Shown: positions 1 through 9,136 of the stretch, in pieces | Position numbering within the stretch: position 1 is the stretch's first letter | How the letters are laid out: each line of letters begins with the position of its first letter | NCBI GenBank assembly: GCA_913058265.1 | Contig: CAJXPQ010000001.1 | Location: 62,001 to 126,000 of the forward strand | Source of the DNA: an uncultured Oligoflexia bacterium | GTDB taxonomy: Bacteria > Bdellovibrionota > Bacteriovoracia > Bacteriovoracales > Bacteriovoracaceae | Direction of reading: 5' to 3' | DNA: 64,000 nt | Translations under genes and position numbers: made by a program | The notes under the pieces: model-generated | Database searches by the model: none | What the model was told of the DNA's origin: nothing | The model's input: only the letters and a program-made list of their open reading frames with translations

Positions 1-789
1 AGTAACAATCAGATAACTAATCTTTCCTTCCTTGATATCGCAGCCTAACTCCCCTCTCAACTTATCACCATAGAGATCAAGGATATCATCTTGCATCTGA
101 AAGATATGACCTAGCTGGAAAAAGATAGATTCGATTTCAACAGAATTTTGTCTAGTTTCTTGGGCAATGAGAGAAACACCTAAAGCAAGACCAGAAAAAA
201 GAGTTGAGGTCTTCCCTGATATACAATGTTGATATTGCTCCATAAGGTTTTCAAGTTGAAAAGTCCTATTAAGTTCAAATTCATTAACTTGTCCAGCAAC
301 AACTCCTGCACTCATACGAGTAAAGAGATGAAGGAGCTGCTCTTTATTTTTATTCGGTCCAAGAATTATAGATTGAGGGGCGATCATAAGTAGAAAATCA
401 CCAACATTAATTGCTTGCTCTGGCCCATAAATTTTCCATAAAGTAGGTGCGCCTCTTCTGACTTCATCACCATCTTGTAGATCATCATGAACTAAAGTCG
501 CATTATGTAAAATCTCACAAGATATTGCCCAATCCAGAACATCTGACAATTCTAAATTAAGAGATAAAGCCAACTCTCTTATAAACATAGGCCTTATCAA
601 TTTACCTTTGGATTTAAAATGCTTAAGTGACATAGTTTCAAGCGGACCTTGAGTGTTTCTGGAAATAACTTGCTCAATCTGAATACAGACTTCATCTAAA
701 AAATTTAAAGAATTAATATCTGACACTAAATGCTTAGAATTTTCTAACTTAGGCCGTATTGAATAAGAACTTTCTACGAAATTTTGCAT
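1..789 (-). CDS. Polyprenyl synthetase (trans-isoprenyl diphosphate synthase), partial
   Basis: The frame is open from an ATG at 789 to the left edge, so the C-terminus is missing. The product would condense isopentenyl diphosphate with an allylic diphosphate to make a polyprenyl diphosphate for quinone or undecaprenyl carriers. Both aspartate-rich regions are visible: LVHDDLQDGDEVRRGAPT at about residues 95-112, and QMQDDILDLYGD followed by GCDIKEGK near the window edge. An in-frame ATG at 852 would add a poorly conserved extension, so 789 is preferred. The family is clear. The chain length (farnesyl, octaprenyl or other) cannot be decided, so no symbol is given. Confidence 0.93.
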   Translation of the reverse strand, partial: MQNFVESSYSIRPKLENSKHLVSDINSLNFLDEVCIQIEQVISRNTQGPLETMSLKHFKSKGKLIRPMFIRELALSLNLELSDVLDWAISCEILHNATLVHDDLQDGDEVRRGAPTLWKIYGPEQAINVGDFLLMIAPQSIILGPNKNKEQLLHLFTRMSAGVVAGQVNEFELNRTFQLENLMEQYQHCISGKTSTLFSGLALGVSLIAQETRQNSVEIESIFFQLGHIFQMQDDILDLYGDKLRGELGCDIKEGKISYLIVT

Positions 790-1008
790 ACATAACCTTG
801 AGTGAGTATTGGAGACAGCATAGCTGTATTTTACAAAGCAAGAGTATGCCATTTATGTTAAAATACGACAACTTATAACGACTCGAGTTGGACAGAAAGC
901 CAACGTGATAACAATGACTTGGCCAGAATTCCATGAACATCTTATTGATACAGCTTTGAAAATTACATAAATCTTGCAAACGTATAAGGCTAGATGTATT
1001 TCAAGTGA

Positions 1009-1812
1009 ATGAAAAAAGTAATATTCAAACTCATTTTCACAACAATATTAGTTAATTCTTTCCAAGTTTTGGCCAGCACAAAAGATCCTGTTGGTTTTAT
1101 TGAAAATAAACTTGATTATGAAATCAACTATGAAGAACTAAAAGCTGGCAATTACCAATATTTCTACTGTCTACTGAAGCAATCAAATGAGAATGGGCGC
1201 TTCTACTTCAAAAATCTTATATCAGAACAATCTGAAACGAAAGTAGAGGAAATCGTGAAAACTTTTTTACCTCTTGATACTAAAAAACTTTGGAGTCCAG
1301 AAGATAAAAACTACCTCGCAGTCGCAAAATTCAATTATATTTTGCCCATAAACATTAAGACGATTAATGAAGAAAAATTCACAGGTACAAAGTACCTTCA
1401 AAGTACGCTTCCCCTCTATAAAGTAACAAAACTTGAACGGCATTATCATATTGGTGGCTCCTTCATCACTCCTGACTTCAACCTCTATCTTAATTTTATT
1501 AATTTTGAGCATCCAGATGCAAACTTAATAGAAGGTATAGACAAGCAGAAAATGAGAGAAGGAAAGATCAAGATCTCAATTATGCATCAAGATACTTTTG
1601 GAAGAGTTATGTTTTTTAGAACTGCTAAAATGGCCACTGCTATAATCGTTTATGAAGAACATACGAGTAATCAAACCCTTGTGACACAATATATTTTGTC
1701 CAACATAATTAACGTTCCAACTAAAAGCTTAATAAGAAGTGGAATGATAGAAAATCTACAAAACGTTGTGAAGGGTTCTAGAGAAGCAGTTCTAAACTTA
1801 AATTCTTTATAG
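1009..1812 (+). CDS. Exported protein of unknown function, 267 aa
   Basis: The N-terminus is a typical Sec signal peptide: MKK, a hydrophobic run of about 15 residues, then VLAS as the likely cleavage region. The rest is soluble with no motif I recognise; a basic stretch in the middle and an amphipathic C-terminal helix can be seen. It is divergent from the upstream prenyl synthase gene and convergent with dbpA, whose stop codon lies only 2 nt beyond its own, so it is probably a single-gene unit. A periplasmic or outer-membrane location is inferred from the signal alone. Confidence 0.8.
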   Translation: MKKVIFKLIFTTILVNSFQVLASTKDPVGFIENKLDYEINYEELKAGNYQYFYCLLKQSNENGRFYFKNLISEQSETKVEEIVKTFLPLDTKKLWSPEDKNYLAVAKFNYILPINIKTINEEKFTGTKYLQSTLPLYKVTKLERHYHIGGSFITPDFNLYLNFINFEHPDANLIEGIDKQKMREGKIKISIMHQDTFGRVMFFRTAKMATAIIVYEEHTSNQTLVTQYILSNIINVPTKSLIRSGMIENLQNVVKGSREAVLNLNSL

Positions 1813-1814
1813 GA

Positions 1815-3197
1815 CTAGGTAACAAGGCCAACTCGGAAGTGACGATTCTTAATCCTTCCCTCAGAAAGCTTGGTTATAGCTTGATGTGAGCTTTCTTTTT
1901 TAATAGCAACATAGGTCACTATTGAGAGTATTGTTATATCACCTACATCGCTAGGCTCCAATAACGCTTCCTTAACTAGTGCACCAAGAATATCTCCAGG
2001 GCGAATTTTATCTTTCTTACCGCCGCTAATAAATATTGTATCCATTGGTGGTGTAGCAGAATAAACGAGGCCATCACCAACGCTATCTATTGAACTAATA
2101 GTGCAGTTATCCATTACCAATTCTTGTATCTGATCAATTTTGTACTGTTCGGCAGCGACAAAGAAACTAAATGCCAATCCTTTTTTTCCAGCACGTCCTG
2201 TTCGTCCAATTCTATGTACATAATCCTCACCATCTGTAGGTAGATCATAGTTTAGAACTGCATCTAAATCCTTAATATCGATTCCTCTCGCTGCAACATC
2301 TGTTGCCACTAAGATAGAGAGACTTTGATTTGAAAACCTTGTCAGTATTTTTGTTCTATCATTTTGATCAATATCACCATGAATACTTGCAGCTAAAATA
2401 TTATTCTTTTGTAAAAACGTTGAAAGATTATCGGTAATGACTTTGGTTTTACAAAAAATAATAATTCTAGCTGGGTTATATTTCCCTAAAACTTTAAGTA
2501 AAGCATCATTCTTATCTTTATGACTACCCAATTCATAAAAGTATTGCTCTATATTTCCTTCTTCATGTTGAGAGTCAACAATAATTTGTTCTACATCTTT
2601 TTGGATACGTTTACTTAAATCTAATATTTCATCAGGAAACGTTGCCGAAAAAAGCATAGTCTGTCGGTCTAAAGAAAGTTGTCTCTCAATACCCATAATT
2701 TCATCAAAAAATCCCATATCCAGAAGTCTATCTGCTTCATCTAGGACAAGTGTCTTGATATAATCAAGGAGGATATACTTTGATCCAATTAGCTTGGCCA
2801 CTCTGCCTGGTGTACCTACGATAATATGAGCGCCGTGGTCCAGGGAGCTTTCCTGATGGTGATACCCGACGCCTCCAGTTATAGTCAGGATCTTCACATT
2901 ACTCATCATTCTAGCAAGTTTACGTAATTCAGTTGAAACTTGCTCTGCAAGTTCACGTGTGGGACATAAGATAAGTGCTTGGGTATCAATATTTTTAATA
3001 TCTAAAGAGTTTAGAATTCCTAAACCAAATGCCGCTGTCTTACCACTTCCCGTCTTGGCCTGTCCGACAATATCCTTACCACTTAAAATAGTAGGTAAAG
3101 ATCCCGCTTGAATTGGTGTCATCTCATTAAAGCCAATCTCTGATAAATTGGTAGCTAGTTCTGATCGAAGCTTAAGTTCTAGAAACTCATTACTCAT
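1815..3197 (-). CDS. dbpA: ATP-dependent RNA helicase DbpA
   Basis: This is a DEAD-box helicase of 460 aa. Motif Q (TPIQ) lies near residue 27, Walker A AKTGSGKT near 47-54, DEAD near 150, SAT near 183 and HRIGRTGRAG near 330. The last roughly 75 residues match the DbpA RNA-binding domain, which in known DbpA proteins binds hairpin 92 of 23S rRNA and targets the helicase to late 50S subunit assembly. That C-terminal domain is why this is called DbpA rather than a generic DEAD-box protein. It is transcribed alone, convergent with the exported protein at 1009-1812. Confidence 0.93.
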   Translation of the reverse strand: MSNEFLELKLRSELATNLSEIGFNEMTPIQAGSLPTILSGKDIVGQAKTGSGKTAAFGLGILNSLDIKNIDTQALILCPTRELAEQVSTELRKLARMMSNVKILTITGGVGYHHQESSLDHGAHIIVGTPGRVAKLIGSKYILLDYIKTLVLDEADRLLDMGFFDEIMGIERQLSLDRQTMLFSATFPDEILDLSKRIQKDVEQIIVDSQHEEGNIEQYFYELGSHKDKNDALLKVLGKYNPARIIIFCKTKVITDNLSTFLQKNNILAASIHGDIDQNDRTKILTRFSNQSLSILVATDVAARGIDIKDLDAVLNYDLPTDGEDYVHRIGRTGRAGKKGLAFSFFVAAEQYKIDQIQELVMDNCTISSIDSVGDGLVYSATPPMDTIFISGGKKDKIRPGDILGALVKEALLEPSDVGDITILSIVTYVAIKKESSHQAITKLSEGRIKNRHFRVGLVT

Positions 3198-3271
3198 TTT
3201 TAATATTCCTTATTCGTTATTTAGTTATAAATAGCAATCAGAAGACAGATTCACTGCCATTATGAGAGAAA

Positions 3272-4222
3272 ATGAATTTTTTACATACTTTCACAAGAGT
3301 TCACTTTATGTTATTTAATCTAAATATGACAAACGCATTAGAAGCTTTGATTGCTCCAAAAACGAAACAACAATTTCTTGAGAACTATAGAAAGAATTCT
3401 CCGATGGTTTCTCATAACCTAAGAGAATCTACTGAAGAAATAGAAAAACTACCTTTTTTAAAATCCATAGAAGAGCTACTAGCATTTTGGCCAAAAACCG
3501 TAGACTGTTATCTACCCGGAATCGCAGATGAAGTTAACTCCGTTACAACTTCCACAGATGAAGCACTGAAATTATATCATAAAGGCAGTGGTCTAATTTT
3601 CAATGATGCTGATACAGAATCAAAGCTCCTACGGAAGTGGGTCGATGAACTGATCAGAGAACTAGGCTTACCTTTAATGACTTATGGTAGGTGTCTAATA
3701 TATGCAATTCCCGCTGGAAAAGTAACAGACCCACACTTTGATCAGAATATTAATTTTGTCTATCAAGTACATGGGACAAAGAGTTGGTGGGTTGCCGAGA
3801 ATCAGCACGTAGAGAATCCACTAACAAGACATACAATTGGAACGCAACCAGATCCAGAGCTCGCAAGTTATACAAGTGAATTACCTAAAAAGTTTCCAGA
3901 TAATGCTCAAGAATTCACCTTAAAGCCTGGATCATTTCTCTATGTTCCCCAAGGAGCATGGCATACGACAAAAGCGGCTTCAGAAGATACACTCTCAATA
4001 AGCTTTACTCTAACGGCCCCTTCTTGGATTGATTTGTTGACTGCAGCAATGAGGGGGCGACTAGCACAAAATAGTCAGTGGCGTGAAACAGCAAACTTTG
4101 TGAATGACAAAGAGCAAGTTGATGAAGCCGAAGATAAGCTCGATCTCTTATTATCAGAATTAGCATATGAAATTCCGCATTGGAGAGCACGAGATATACT
4201 TGGTGCCACAGAACAAAGATGA
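3272..4222 (+). CDS. JmjC/cupin-type 2-oxoglutarate oxygenase (ribosomal oxygenase-like)
   Basis: The protein of up to 316 aa has a JmjC-type double-stranded beta-helix. The iron-binding HxD is in DPHFDQN at about residue 153, and the second histidine is in PQGAWHTT at about residue 229, after a proline-rich LKPGSFLYVP strand. Bacterial relatives such as YcfD/RoxA hydroxylate ribosomal proteins; the substrate here is unknown. The ATG at 3272 follows GAGAG, but an internal ATG at 3326 gives a more family-like N-terminus and may be the real start. Its stop overlaps the next start (ATGA), so the two genes are translationally coupled. Confidence 0.82.
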   Translation: MNFLHTFTRVHFMLFNLNMTNALEALIAPKTKQQFLENYRKNSPMVSHNLRESTEEIEKLPFLKSIEELLAFWPKTVDCYLPGIADEVNSVTTSTDEALKLYHKGSGLIFNDADTESKLLRKWVDELIRELGLPLMTYGRCLIYAIPAGKVTDPHFDQNINFVYQVHGTKSWWVAENQHVENPLTRHTIGTQPDPELASYTSELPKKFPDNAQEFTLKPGSFLYVPQGAWHTTKAASEDTLSISFTLTAPSWIDLLTAAMRGRLAQNSQWRETANFVNDKEQVDEAEDKLDLLLSELAYEIPHWRARDILGATEQR

Positions 4223-4455
4223 CAGATCTAAAACACAAGTTCCTAGACGGGGTTACTCTTAAGACAATTTTAGAAGAATTAGTTAATCACCATGGATTTG
4301 AAGAATTAGGGCTAAAAATTAAAATACGATGTTTTACAGATGATCCAAGCATTAATTCTAGCCTTAAATTTTTGCGAAAAACTTCATGGGCAAAAAAAAA
4401 AGTTGAAAAGCTGTACCTTGAAATGAAAAAAATAATATTAAATATAAAAATTTAA
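4219..4455 (+). CDS. VF530-family (DUF2132) small DNA-binding protein, 78 aa
   Basis: The start is the ATG at 4219, which overlaps the TGA of the oxygenase gene. The product matches the VF530/DUF2132 family over its whole length: G(V/I)TLKTILEELV near the N-terminus, then HHGFEELG, IRCFTDDPSI, SSLKFLRKTSWAKKKVE and LYL. The family is known from a structural-genomics solution structure and is thought to bind DNA, but its role is not settled. A lysine-rich tail extends past the usual end. An in-frame ATG at 4180 would lie inside the upstream gene and is less likely. Confidence 0.88.
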   Translation: MTDLKHKFLDGVTLKTILEELVNHHGFEELGLKIKIRCFTDDPSINSSLKFLRKTSWAKKKVEKLYLEMKKIILNIKI

Positions 4456-4814
4456 AGACTGACTAACTTCAACGACTCCATTACCTTTAGGCCTAGAAAA
4501 GAAATTTCTTTTAGAACCTCTACAATACAGGCAGAAACTTTATTATTGTTCTCATCATCTTCAACAGGAGTAACATTGGCTTTTTTAACAGTTCGATCTT
4601 TTGAGATAATAAAGTGCATTTGAGACTTAAAGGAAAAAGGAGTCTTAGAAGTTGTAAGTATATTTTGATAACAAGACTTCAGCTTATTACCGTTGGCCAT
4701 TAATGTCTTTCTAATTACATCAGACTTAAGCTGGCCCATGACCATATTTTTATCTATTGCATAAGTATTCCCTAAAAGAAAGATAGAAAGGAGTGTAACT
4801 TTCAAAAGCATCAT
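4452..4814 (-). CDS. Exported AgmX/TonB-C-like small protein, 120 aa
   Basis: The signal peptide (MMLLKVTLLSIFLLGNTYA) is followed by a domain with the pattern seen in AgmX/PglI C-terminal proteins of predatory and social delta-type bacteria: a helix, KLKSCYQ, a basic beta strand with F.I..D..V..A.V, and a second cysteine in VSACIVEVLKEI. The two cysteines could form a disulfide. Its ATG overlaps the stop codon of the broken hydrolase gene upstream (ATGATG), so it was originally coupled to that gene. Function is unknown. Confidence 0.72.
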   Translation of the reverse strand: MMLLKVTLLSIFLLGNTYAIDKNMVMGQLKSDVIRKTLMANGNKLKSCYQNILTTSKTPFSFKSQMHFIISKDRTVKKANVTPVEDDENNNKVSACIVEVLKEISFLGLKVMESLKLVSL

Positions 4815-5596
4815 AATTCTTTTCCTTCTTTTTTATGACAGAATCCATAGCGATGAACCCAGGCACTTATAACTTCTGCTACATAACAGGAGTCTTCCTT
4901 ATTAGTTAACATATGGTCGGCACCATCAAGACTTATAAAACTTTTTGGATGTTTCGCCGCTTGAAATATTTGACCTGCATTTTCAACACCTACAATTGTA
5001 TCCAACTGACTGTGAAAGATTAGAATCGCCCTACCAAGATTTTTAATACAGTACTCTTGGTTCTGCCATTATAAATCCTCAAAAAATGATTTTTTCATGC
5101 GAAAGCCGCGACCACCTACATTAACTTCAGCTTTACCAGCATGCTCCAACACAGTAAGTGCCTCACCAAAATGGTGGGAAACATGGGCCGGATCAACGGG
5201 CACCGATAGTGCAAACACCTCTAACCTCAGGAATATGTTGTGCAGGTGCTATGACTGCTGCTCCACCAAGACTATGACCAACTAAAAAATCGGAGCTCGT
5301 TTTACATCTCTCAAGTATTTAGCTGCCGCTACCAAGTCTTCAACATTTGATGAAAATGTTGTATTTGTAAAATTACCCTCACTGTCACCTAGACCAGTAA
5401 AATCAAAGCGAAAGACTGCAAAACCTCTCAGCCAAAGTGATCTAGCAATTCTCTTGGCCGCTAGAACGTCCTTTGAACCTGTAAAACAATGTGCAAATAG
5501 TACGTAAGTACGAGGCTCACGATCGTCAGGAATATCTAGTCGACCACAAAGTTTCTCACCAAGGGCGCCTTCAAATACAATTTTTTCTCTTGCCAT
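4811..5596 (-). pseudogene. Alpha/beta hydrolase, broken by two frameshifts and a stop
   Basis: Read from the ATG at 5596, the first part matches a serine alpha/beta hydrolase of the OsmC-associated type (FAHCFTGSKD, FRFDFTGLGDSEG, TTFSSNVEDLVAA). The frame stops near 5282. One base is missing there, and the nucleophile elbow [10 protein letters not shown] continues in another frame. Near 5205 a second lesion (two bases short) is needed to read DPAHVSHHFGEAL. Near 5065 an in-frame TAA precedes WQNQEYC. The last part, from 5005, is intact and ends with the catalytic-histidine region GADHML. Three separate lesions make a pseudogene more likely than sequencing error, though errors cannot be excluded. 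Confidence 0.85.
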
Positions 5597-5668
5597 AGAT
5601 TAATTATATAATAGATATGAAATATGTCATATGAAATATTAAACAATACAAAAGGGATGAAAATAAAA

Positions 5669-6898
5669 TCAGAGTGTTCTACTTTTAAGTGTTTTTATGA
5701 TTTCACTCGTTACTTTGTCGGCCATGATTCTATTGCCTTCATTGTTTAGATGGCAACAATTATCAACATAAATAGTTTCTTGAGTATCTTTAAATAAATA
5801 GGTTAAGTCATGAACAGTAAGATCGTGTGATTGTTCCATCCGAGCCATTTCAAGTCGAAGTGCCTCGTAACTTTTTGATATTGGGGAAGTAATATTTGAA
5901 TAAAGCACTTTCTTATATTTTTTTTCAGTGGACGTGAATTCTTTAGAATCAGCAATCCACAAAGAAGGTTGAAGAAAAAAAAGTGCTTTTTTATTTTGGG
6001 CACTAAATAATTGATGCTGAAGCAATGTATATTTTGACCAATTTTTCGCATGTAGTGAAAGGATTTTATCTGCTGAAAAGTTGTCTTTATCATAAAATTT
6101 TACTTTAACATCAAAGTTGAGGTCATCTAGCTTTTCATGAAGTTCCAACTTGTGTTGAATGAATAACTTCATAATATTTCTTAGAGTAAAAAATAAGGTA
6201 TTAGAGTTGGCCAAGAAGCTATCAGATAAAAAGAGATTTATTCGATACAAATAATCAGCAATATACATTGTCTTTAATATACTTAGGTTCATCTCTTTAT
6301 TAAGAAAGATACTAGAAAAATCCATTGAAGGGTACTCAATGGGAGCTTTATTGTATTTCACACCGGTTACCTCATTAAAACCATCTAAGTTTATAAATAA
6401 ATCGATGGATTCAATAAAATATGAAGAAATAAAGAATTGCTGAGGCTGCTGACCAGAACCAAGAGAAAGGTTTAAGATTTTAATTTTTTTACCAACAATC
6501 TCCTCTATTTCGACTAAGAAAGGTGATTTTTCAAAATAAGCAGCGAATCCTTCAGCAACTGATCCTCCCAAGATAGCAATAGTTAGTTCATCCTTTTTTT
6601 TAAAATAAGGGTAATTAAGCTCGCTTAAGAATCCATAGTTGTTGACCTTTCTCTTGATAAGAGTGCCTGAAATGGCATCAGTATAGTATGAATCCTGCGG
6701 ATAAATAAAACCAAAGTACGGATGGATCTGCCTTTTAAGAAATGAATTCGTTTTGAAGTAATTTACAGATTTTTGATAGAAAGAGTGGTGCTTGTTATCA
6801 GTTTCTGAAAAACCGAGATTAAGAAAAAATGTACCCGTTTCGAGGACAAAAAGAACAAGAAAAATAGTCGTTAATGTAAAATAAATTTTTTTGAACAT
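5669..6898 (-). CDS. Membrane-anchored SGNH/GDSL-like hydrolase, 409 aa
   Basis: One N-terminal hydrophobic segment (residues 4-24) anchors or exports the protein. Block I of SGNH hydrolases is seen as ILGGSVAEGF at about residue 110, with the nucleophile serine. A glycine-containing block (GSGQQPQQ) and a block III-like NLDGFNEV follow. DNCCHLNNEGNRIMA near residue 381 carries the D..H pair of block V. Such proteins are esterases or acyl-group transferases acting on envelope polysaccharides or lipids; the substrate here is not visible. It lies alone, divergent from the membrane gene at 7003. Confidence 0.8.
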   Translation of the reverse strand: MFKKIYFTLTTIFLVLFVLETGTFFLNLGFSETDNKHHSFYQKSVNYFKTNSFLKRQIHPYFGFIYPQDSYYTDAISGTLIKRKVNNYGFLSELNYPYFKKKDELTIAILGGSVAEGFAAYFEKSPFLVEIEEIVGKKIKILNLSLGSGQQPQQFFISSYFIESIDLFINLDGFNEVTGVKYNKAPIEYPSMDFSSIFLNKEMNLSILKTMYIADYLYRINLFLSDSFLANSNTLFFTLRNIMKLFIQHKLELHEKLDDLNFDVKVKFYDKDNFSADKILSLHAKNWSKYTLLQHQLFSAQNKKALFFLQPSLWIADSKEFTSTEKKYKKVLYSNITSPISKSYEALRLEMARMEQSHDLTVHDLTYLFKDTQETIYVDNCCHLNNEGNRIMADKVTSEIIKTLKSRTL

Positions 6899-7002
6899 GT
6901 TAAAAATAATATATCTTTTTAAGGTAGCTTGTAAATATTCTATTCTTCCAAAAAAGCCAAAATAAATATTTTGATGTATAATATAAATTAATAAGGAAGA
7001 TT

Positions 7003-7647
7003 ATGAGAGTAATTTTAAGAATATTTGCACTATTTTTACTGGGGACAGAAATAGGTACGAGCTTATTGTACTTAGGCCTATCAATCTCACCCTCATTAAT
7101 TACACCATATGTAGACCCTGAGTTTATCTCAAAGCTAAGTATTATTATGATGATGGAATTTATAATGGCGCATTCAGGAGTCTTCTTTAATGTATTTGTT
7201 GGCAATATGAGAAAAGTTGATGCAAAAAATGATCCTTCAAATCTAATCAGTAATATAAATATATTTAATGGGAAAATGAAATTTTCCATTATTTTATCTC
7301 TCTACTTAATATATCTAACATTTGCTGCTGCATTTGCTGGATGGTATGGGGTTTTAATTTATACCCTTTTAACAATCTCTAGATCATATTTCATTCTCTT
7401 CAGAAAAGATTTTAAGATTAAACCTGAGATTATCAAAAGTTTTTCACGCGCAGGTATATATGTACTTTCGATTGGGTTTGTCTTGGTAACAGAAATGCGT
7501 CTTGGCTCATATGACTCGAATTTAAACATATCAAATCTAGGAGGAGATCTTACTCCGTTAAACTTCTTAAATTGGGGCTTTATTTATTTTGGATTTACCG
7601 GCTTACTTAACATGGCCATCGACTATAAGTTCTATAGTAAAAGGTAA
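7003..7647 (+). CDS. Integral membrane protein, 214 aa, unknown
   Basis: A good ribosome site (AAGGAAG) precedes the ATG. There are about five or six hydrophobic segments: residues 3-25, 42-62, 85-105, 108-125, 143-160 and 186-205. No catalytic motif is recognised. It is followed after 8 nt by a second membrane protein, so the two form a small operon and may make a two-component membrane complex. Confidence 0.75.
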   Translation: MRVILRIFALFLLGTEIGTSLLYLGLSISPSLITPYVDPEFISKLSIIMMMEFIMAHSGVFFNVFVGNMRKVDAKNDPSNLISNINIFNGKMKFSIILSLYLIYLTFAAAFAGWYGVLIYTLLTISRSYFILFRKDFKIKPEIIKSFSRAGIYVLSIGFVLVTEMRLGSYDSNLNISNLGGDLTPLNFLNWGFIYFGFTGLLNMAIDYKFYSKR

Positions 7648-7655
7648 CAATAGCG

Positions 7656-8270
7656 ATGAGAACGATTCTTAAATATTTAAACTTGCTACCCCATTCAGAA
7701 ATATCAAACTGTATAATGTTCTACATCATATTAGTCTTCCCAAAGACTGTTCTTGAATATTTTGAAATTGCCGATATAGAGTATATGGGTTTGTACTTCA
7801 TAATAGATATAATCTTTCTTCTTTTATGGGCATTTATCATTAAATTCAAGAAACTTGAGGATGACTTAGCTCATAGAAAGTTTCATTCAAAAATGTTCTC
7901 ACCAGAGATAATTACCGGACTTTTCATACTTTCTGCAGCTGTAGCAGCAATTTACAAAGGTAGCTTCTCCATATTTTTTCTTATACCAATATCAATGAAG
8001 TCATATGATATTTACACTGAAATCAGTACTAATCCAAATGATTACTTCTTGAAATTATTTTTTAATGGTATTGCACTTTATTCAAGTTTTCACATATACG
8101 ATTCTTTATCTAAGAATAGTTTTGTTCAGTCTCAAACTCTACATTTTGAATCATTAGGATTTGAAGATAATTGGATTTTTAAGGCCTTATTTACAGCATT
8201 CATATATTACTTAATTACAACCTTTATATATACTTTTACAAACTGCTTCGACTTAAAGAAACTAAAGTAG
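7656..8270 (+). CDS. Integral membrane protein, 204 aa, unknown
   Basis: This is the second gene of the pair, starting 8 nt after the previous stop. It has hydrophobic segments near residues 20-37, 45-62, 87-108, 130-150 and 175-195, and a charged loop KKLEDDLAHRKFHSK between segments two and three. No family is recognised. Both genes of the pair start with a similar MR.IL pattern but show no convincing similarity beyond that. Confidence 0.72.
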   Translation: MRTILKYLNLLPHSEISNCIMFYIILVFPKTVLEYFEIADIEYMGLYFIIDIIFLLLWAFIIKFKKLEDDLAHRKFHSKMFSPEIITGLFILSAAVAAIYKGSFSIFFLIPISMKSYDIYTEISTNPNDYFLKLFFNGIALYSSFHIYDSLSKNSFVQSQTLHFESLGFEDNWIFKALFTAFIYYLITTFIYTFTNCFDLKKLK

Positions 8271-8414
8271 TTTATTAATTACTGAATACTTCTCAACTAC
8301 TGAAGTATACATTAAGTCTGTTATTGTCATTTTATTTTTACTTTTAACAGTTCCAGCTGGCACACATGCATTAGTAAAATCAAAATACAATAATACTGAA
8401 CCTGAAGCGTAAAG

Positions 8415-8657
8415 CTAAAACCAACCTTGCATCCACTTATCTTCATTTTCTAAGTCTCTATAAAATATTTTATAATCTTTGCTAGTTAAAATGGCGGTTA
8501 AGATAATATAGAATACCACCTGCTCATCATCTTCGCTCAGGATAACTTTAGTTACATTAAAATGTTTCTCTTTATTCTCTGGCTTAATAGCAGTCCACTT
8601 ACTATTTAGAAGTTTCTTTTTATTAGGTATATTTCTTTTCTTGATATCATTCTTCAT
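8415..8657 (-). CDS. TIGR02450/DUF2389 tryptophan-rich protein, 80 aa
   Basis: The family signature is complete: N(P)KKLLNSKWTAIKPENKEKHF at the N-terminus, then VTKVI, an acidic strand pair, and a WMQGWF ending typical of the family (usually W(L/M)QGW). I start at the ATG at 8657 (MKNDIKK). An upstream ATG at 8711 gives an 18-residue extension that the family lacks. The function of this widespread small protein family is unknown. It is divergent from the DoxX gene, with about 60 nt between them. Confidence 0.85.
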   Translation of the reverse strand: MKNDIKKRNIPNKKKLLNSKWTAIKPENKEKHFNVTKVILSEDDEQVVFYIILTAILTSKDYKIFYRDLENEDKWMQGWF

Positions 8658-8720
8658 TAGTGAATATTTTAGTTTATATTTAACGAAACTTGAATATACT
8701 GGTATGAACAAAGGCCATAA

Positions 8721-9134
8721 ATGAATAAAATACTAACTGCATTTAATTTAATTGTAATAACATTGCTTGCATCGATGATGCTATTTGGTGCTTATAATCA
8801 CGTGGCCAATCCAGCCTTTTATAATGGGTTTATCCCAGATTTTCTACCAAAGCTGTTAGTAAATTACTTCACCGCCCTTATTGAACTTATCATTGGAATA
8901 CTTATCATTTTTCCAAACTTGAGAAGGTTAGGAATGTTGTTATTTATAGGATTAATGCTGACATTCTTCCCTGTCCATATATGGGACCTTCTAAAAGAAA
9001 CCCCAGCGATAGGAAGCAAAGAAGCGGCGATAGCAAGACTTGTAGTCCAATTCTTCTTAATCGGGATTGCATATTTTGCTTTAAAGAGGACAAAACCGCT
9101 AAAAAGCATTAAATCGGATGACACAACGAAGTAA
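8721..9134 (+). CDS. DoxX-like membrane protein, 137 aa
   Basis: Four transmembrane segments are seen with the DoxX-type layout: a first helix, a short loop NHVANPAFYNGFIPDFLP, a helix with a central glutamate (TALIELIIGILII), then two more helices. FLP..L..Y.T...EL is the usual family pattern. DoxX relatives are small membrane proteins linked to quinone or thiosulfate redox chemistry or stress; the role here is unknown. It ends 2 nt before the GTG of the radical SAM gene, so the two are co-transcribed. Confidence 0.75.
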   Translation: MNKILTAFNLIVITLLASMMLFGAYNHVANPAFYNGFIPDFLPKLLVNYFTALIELIIGILIIFPNLRRLGMLLFIGLMLTFFPVHIWDLLKETPAIGSKEAAIARLVVQFFLIGIAYFALKRTKPLKSIKSDDTTK

Positions 9135-9136
9135 AA

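Noticed and set aside
749-979. 76-codon frame on the minus strand
   Set aside because: It overlaps the start of the prenyl synthase gene in another frame and has no family or ribosome site.
5097-5285. 62-codon plus-strand frame
   Set aside because: It is antisense to the broken alpha/beta hydrolase, whose conserved residues explain the base composition.
8282-8312. Small inverted repeat (ATACTTC/GAAGTAT) after the membrane gene at 7656
   Set aside because: Short stem without a T run; could be a weak structure but not a supported terminator.
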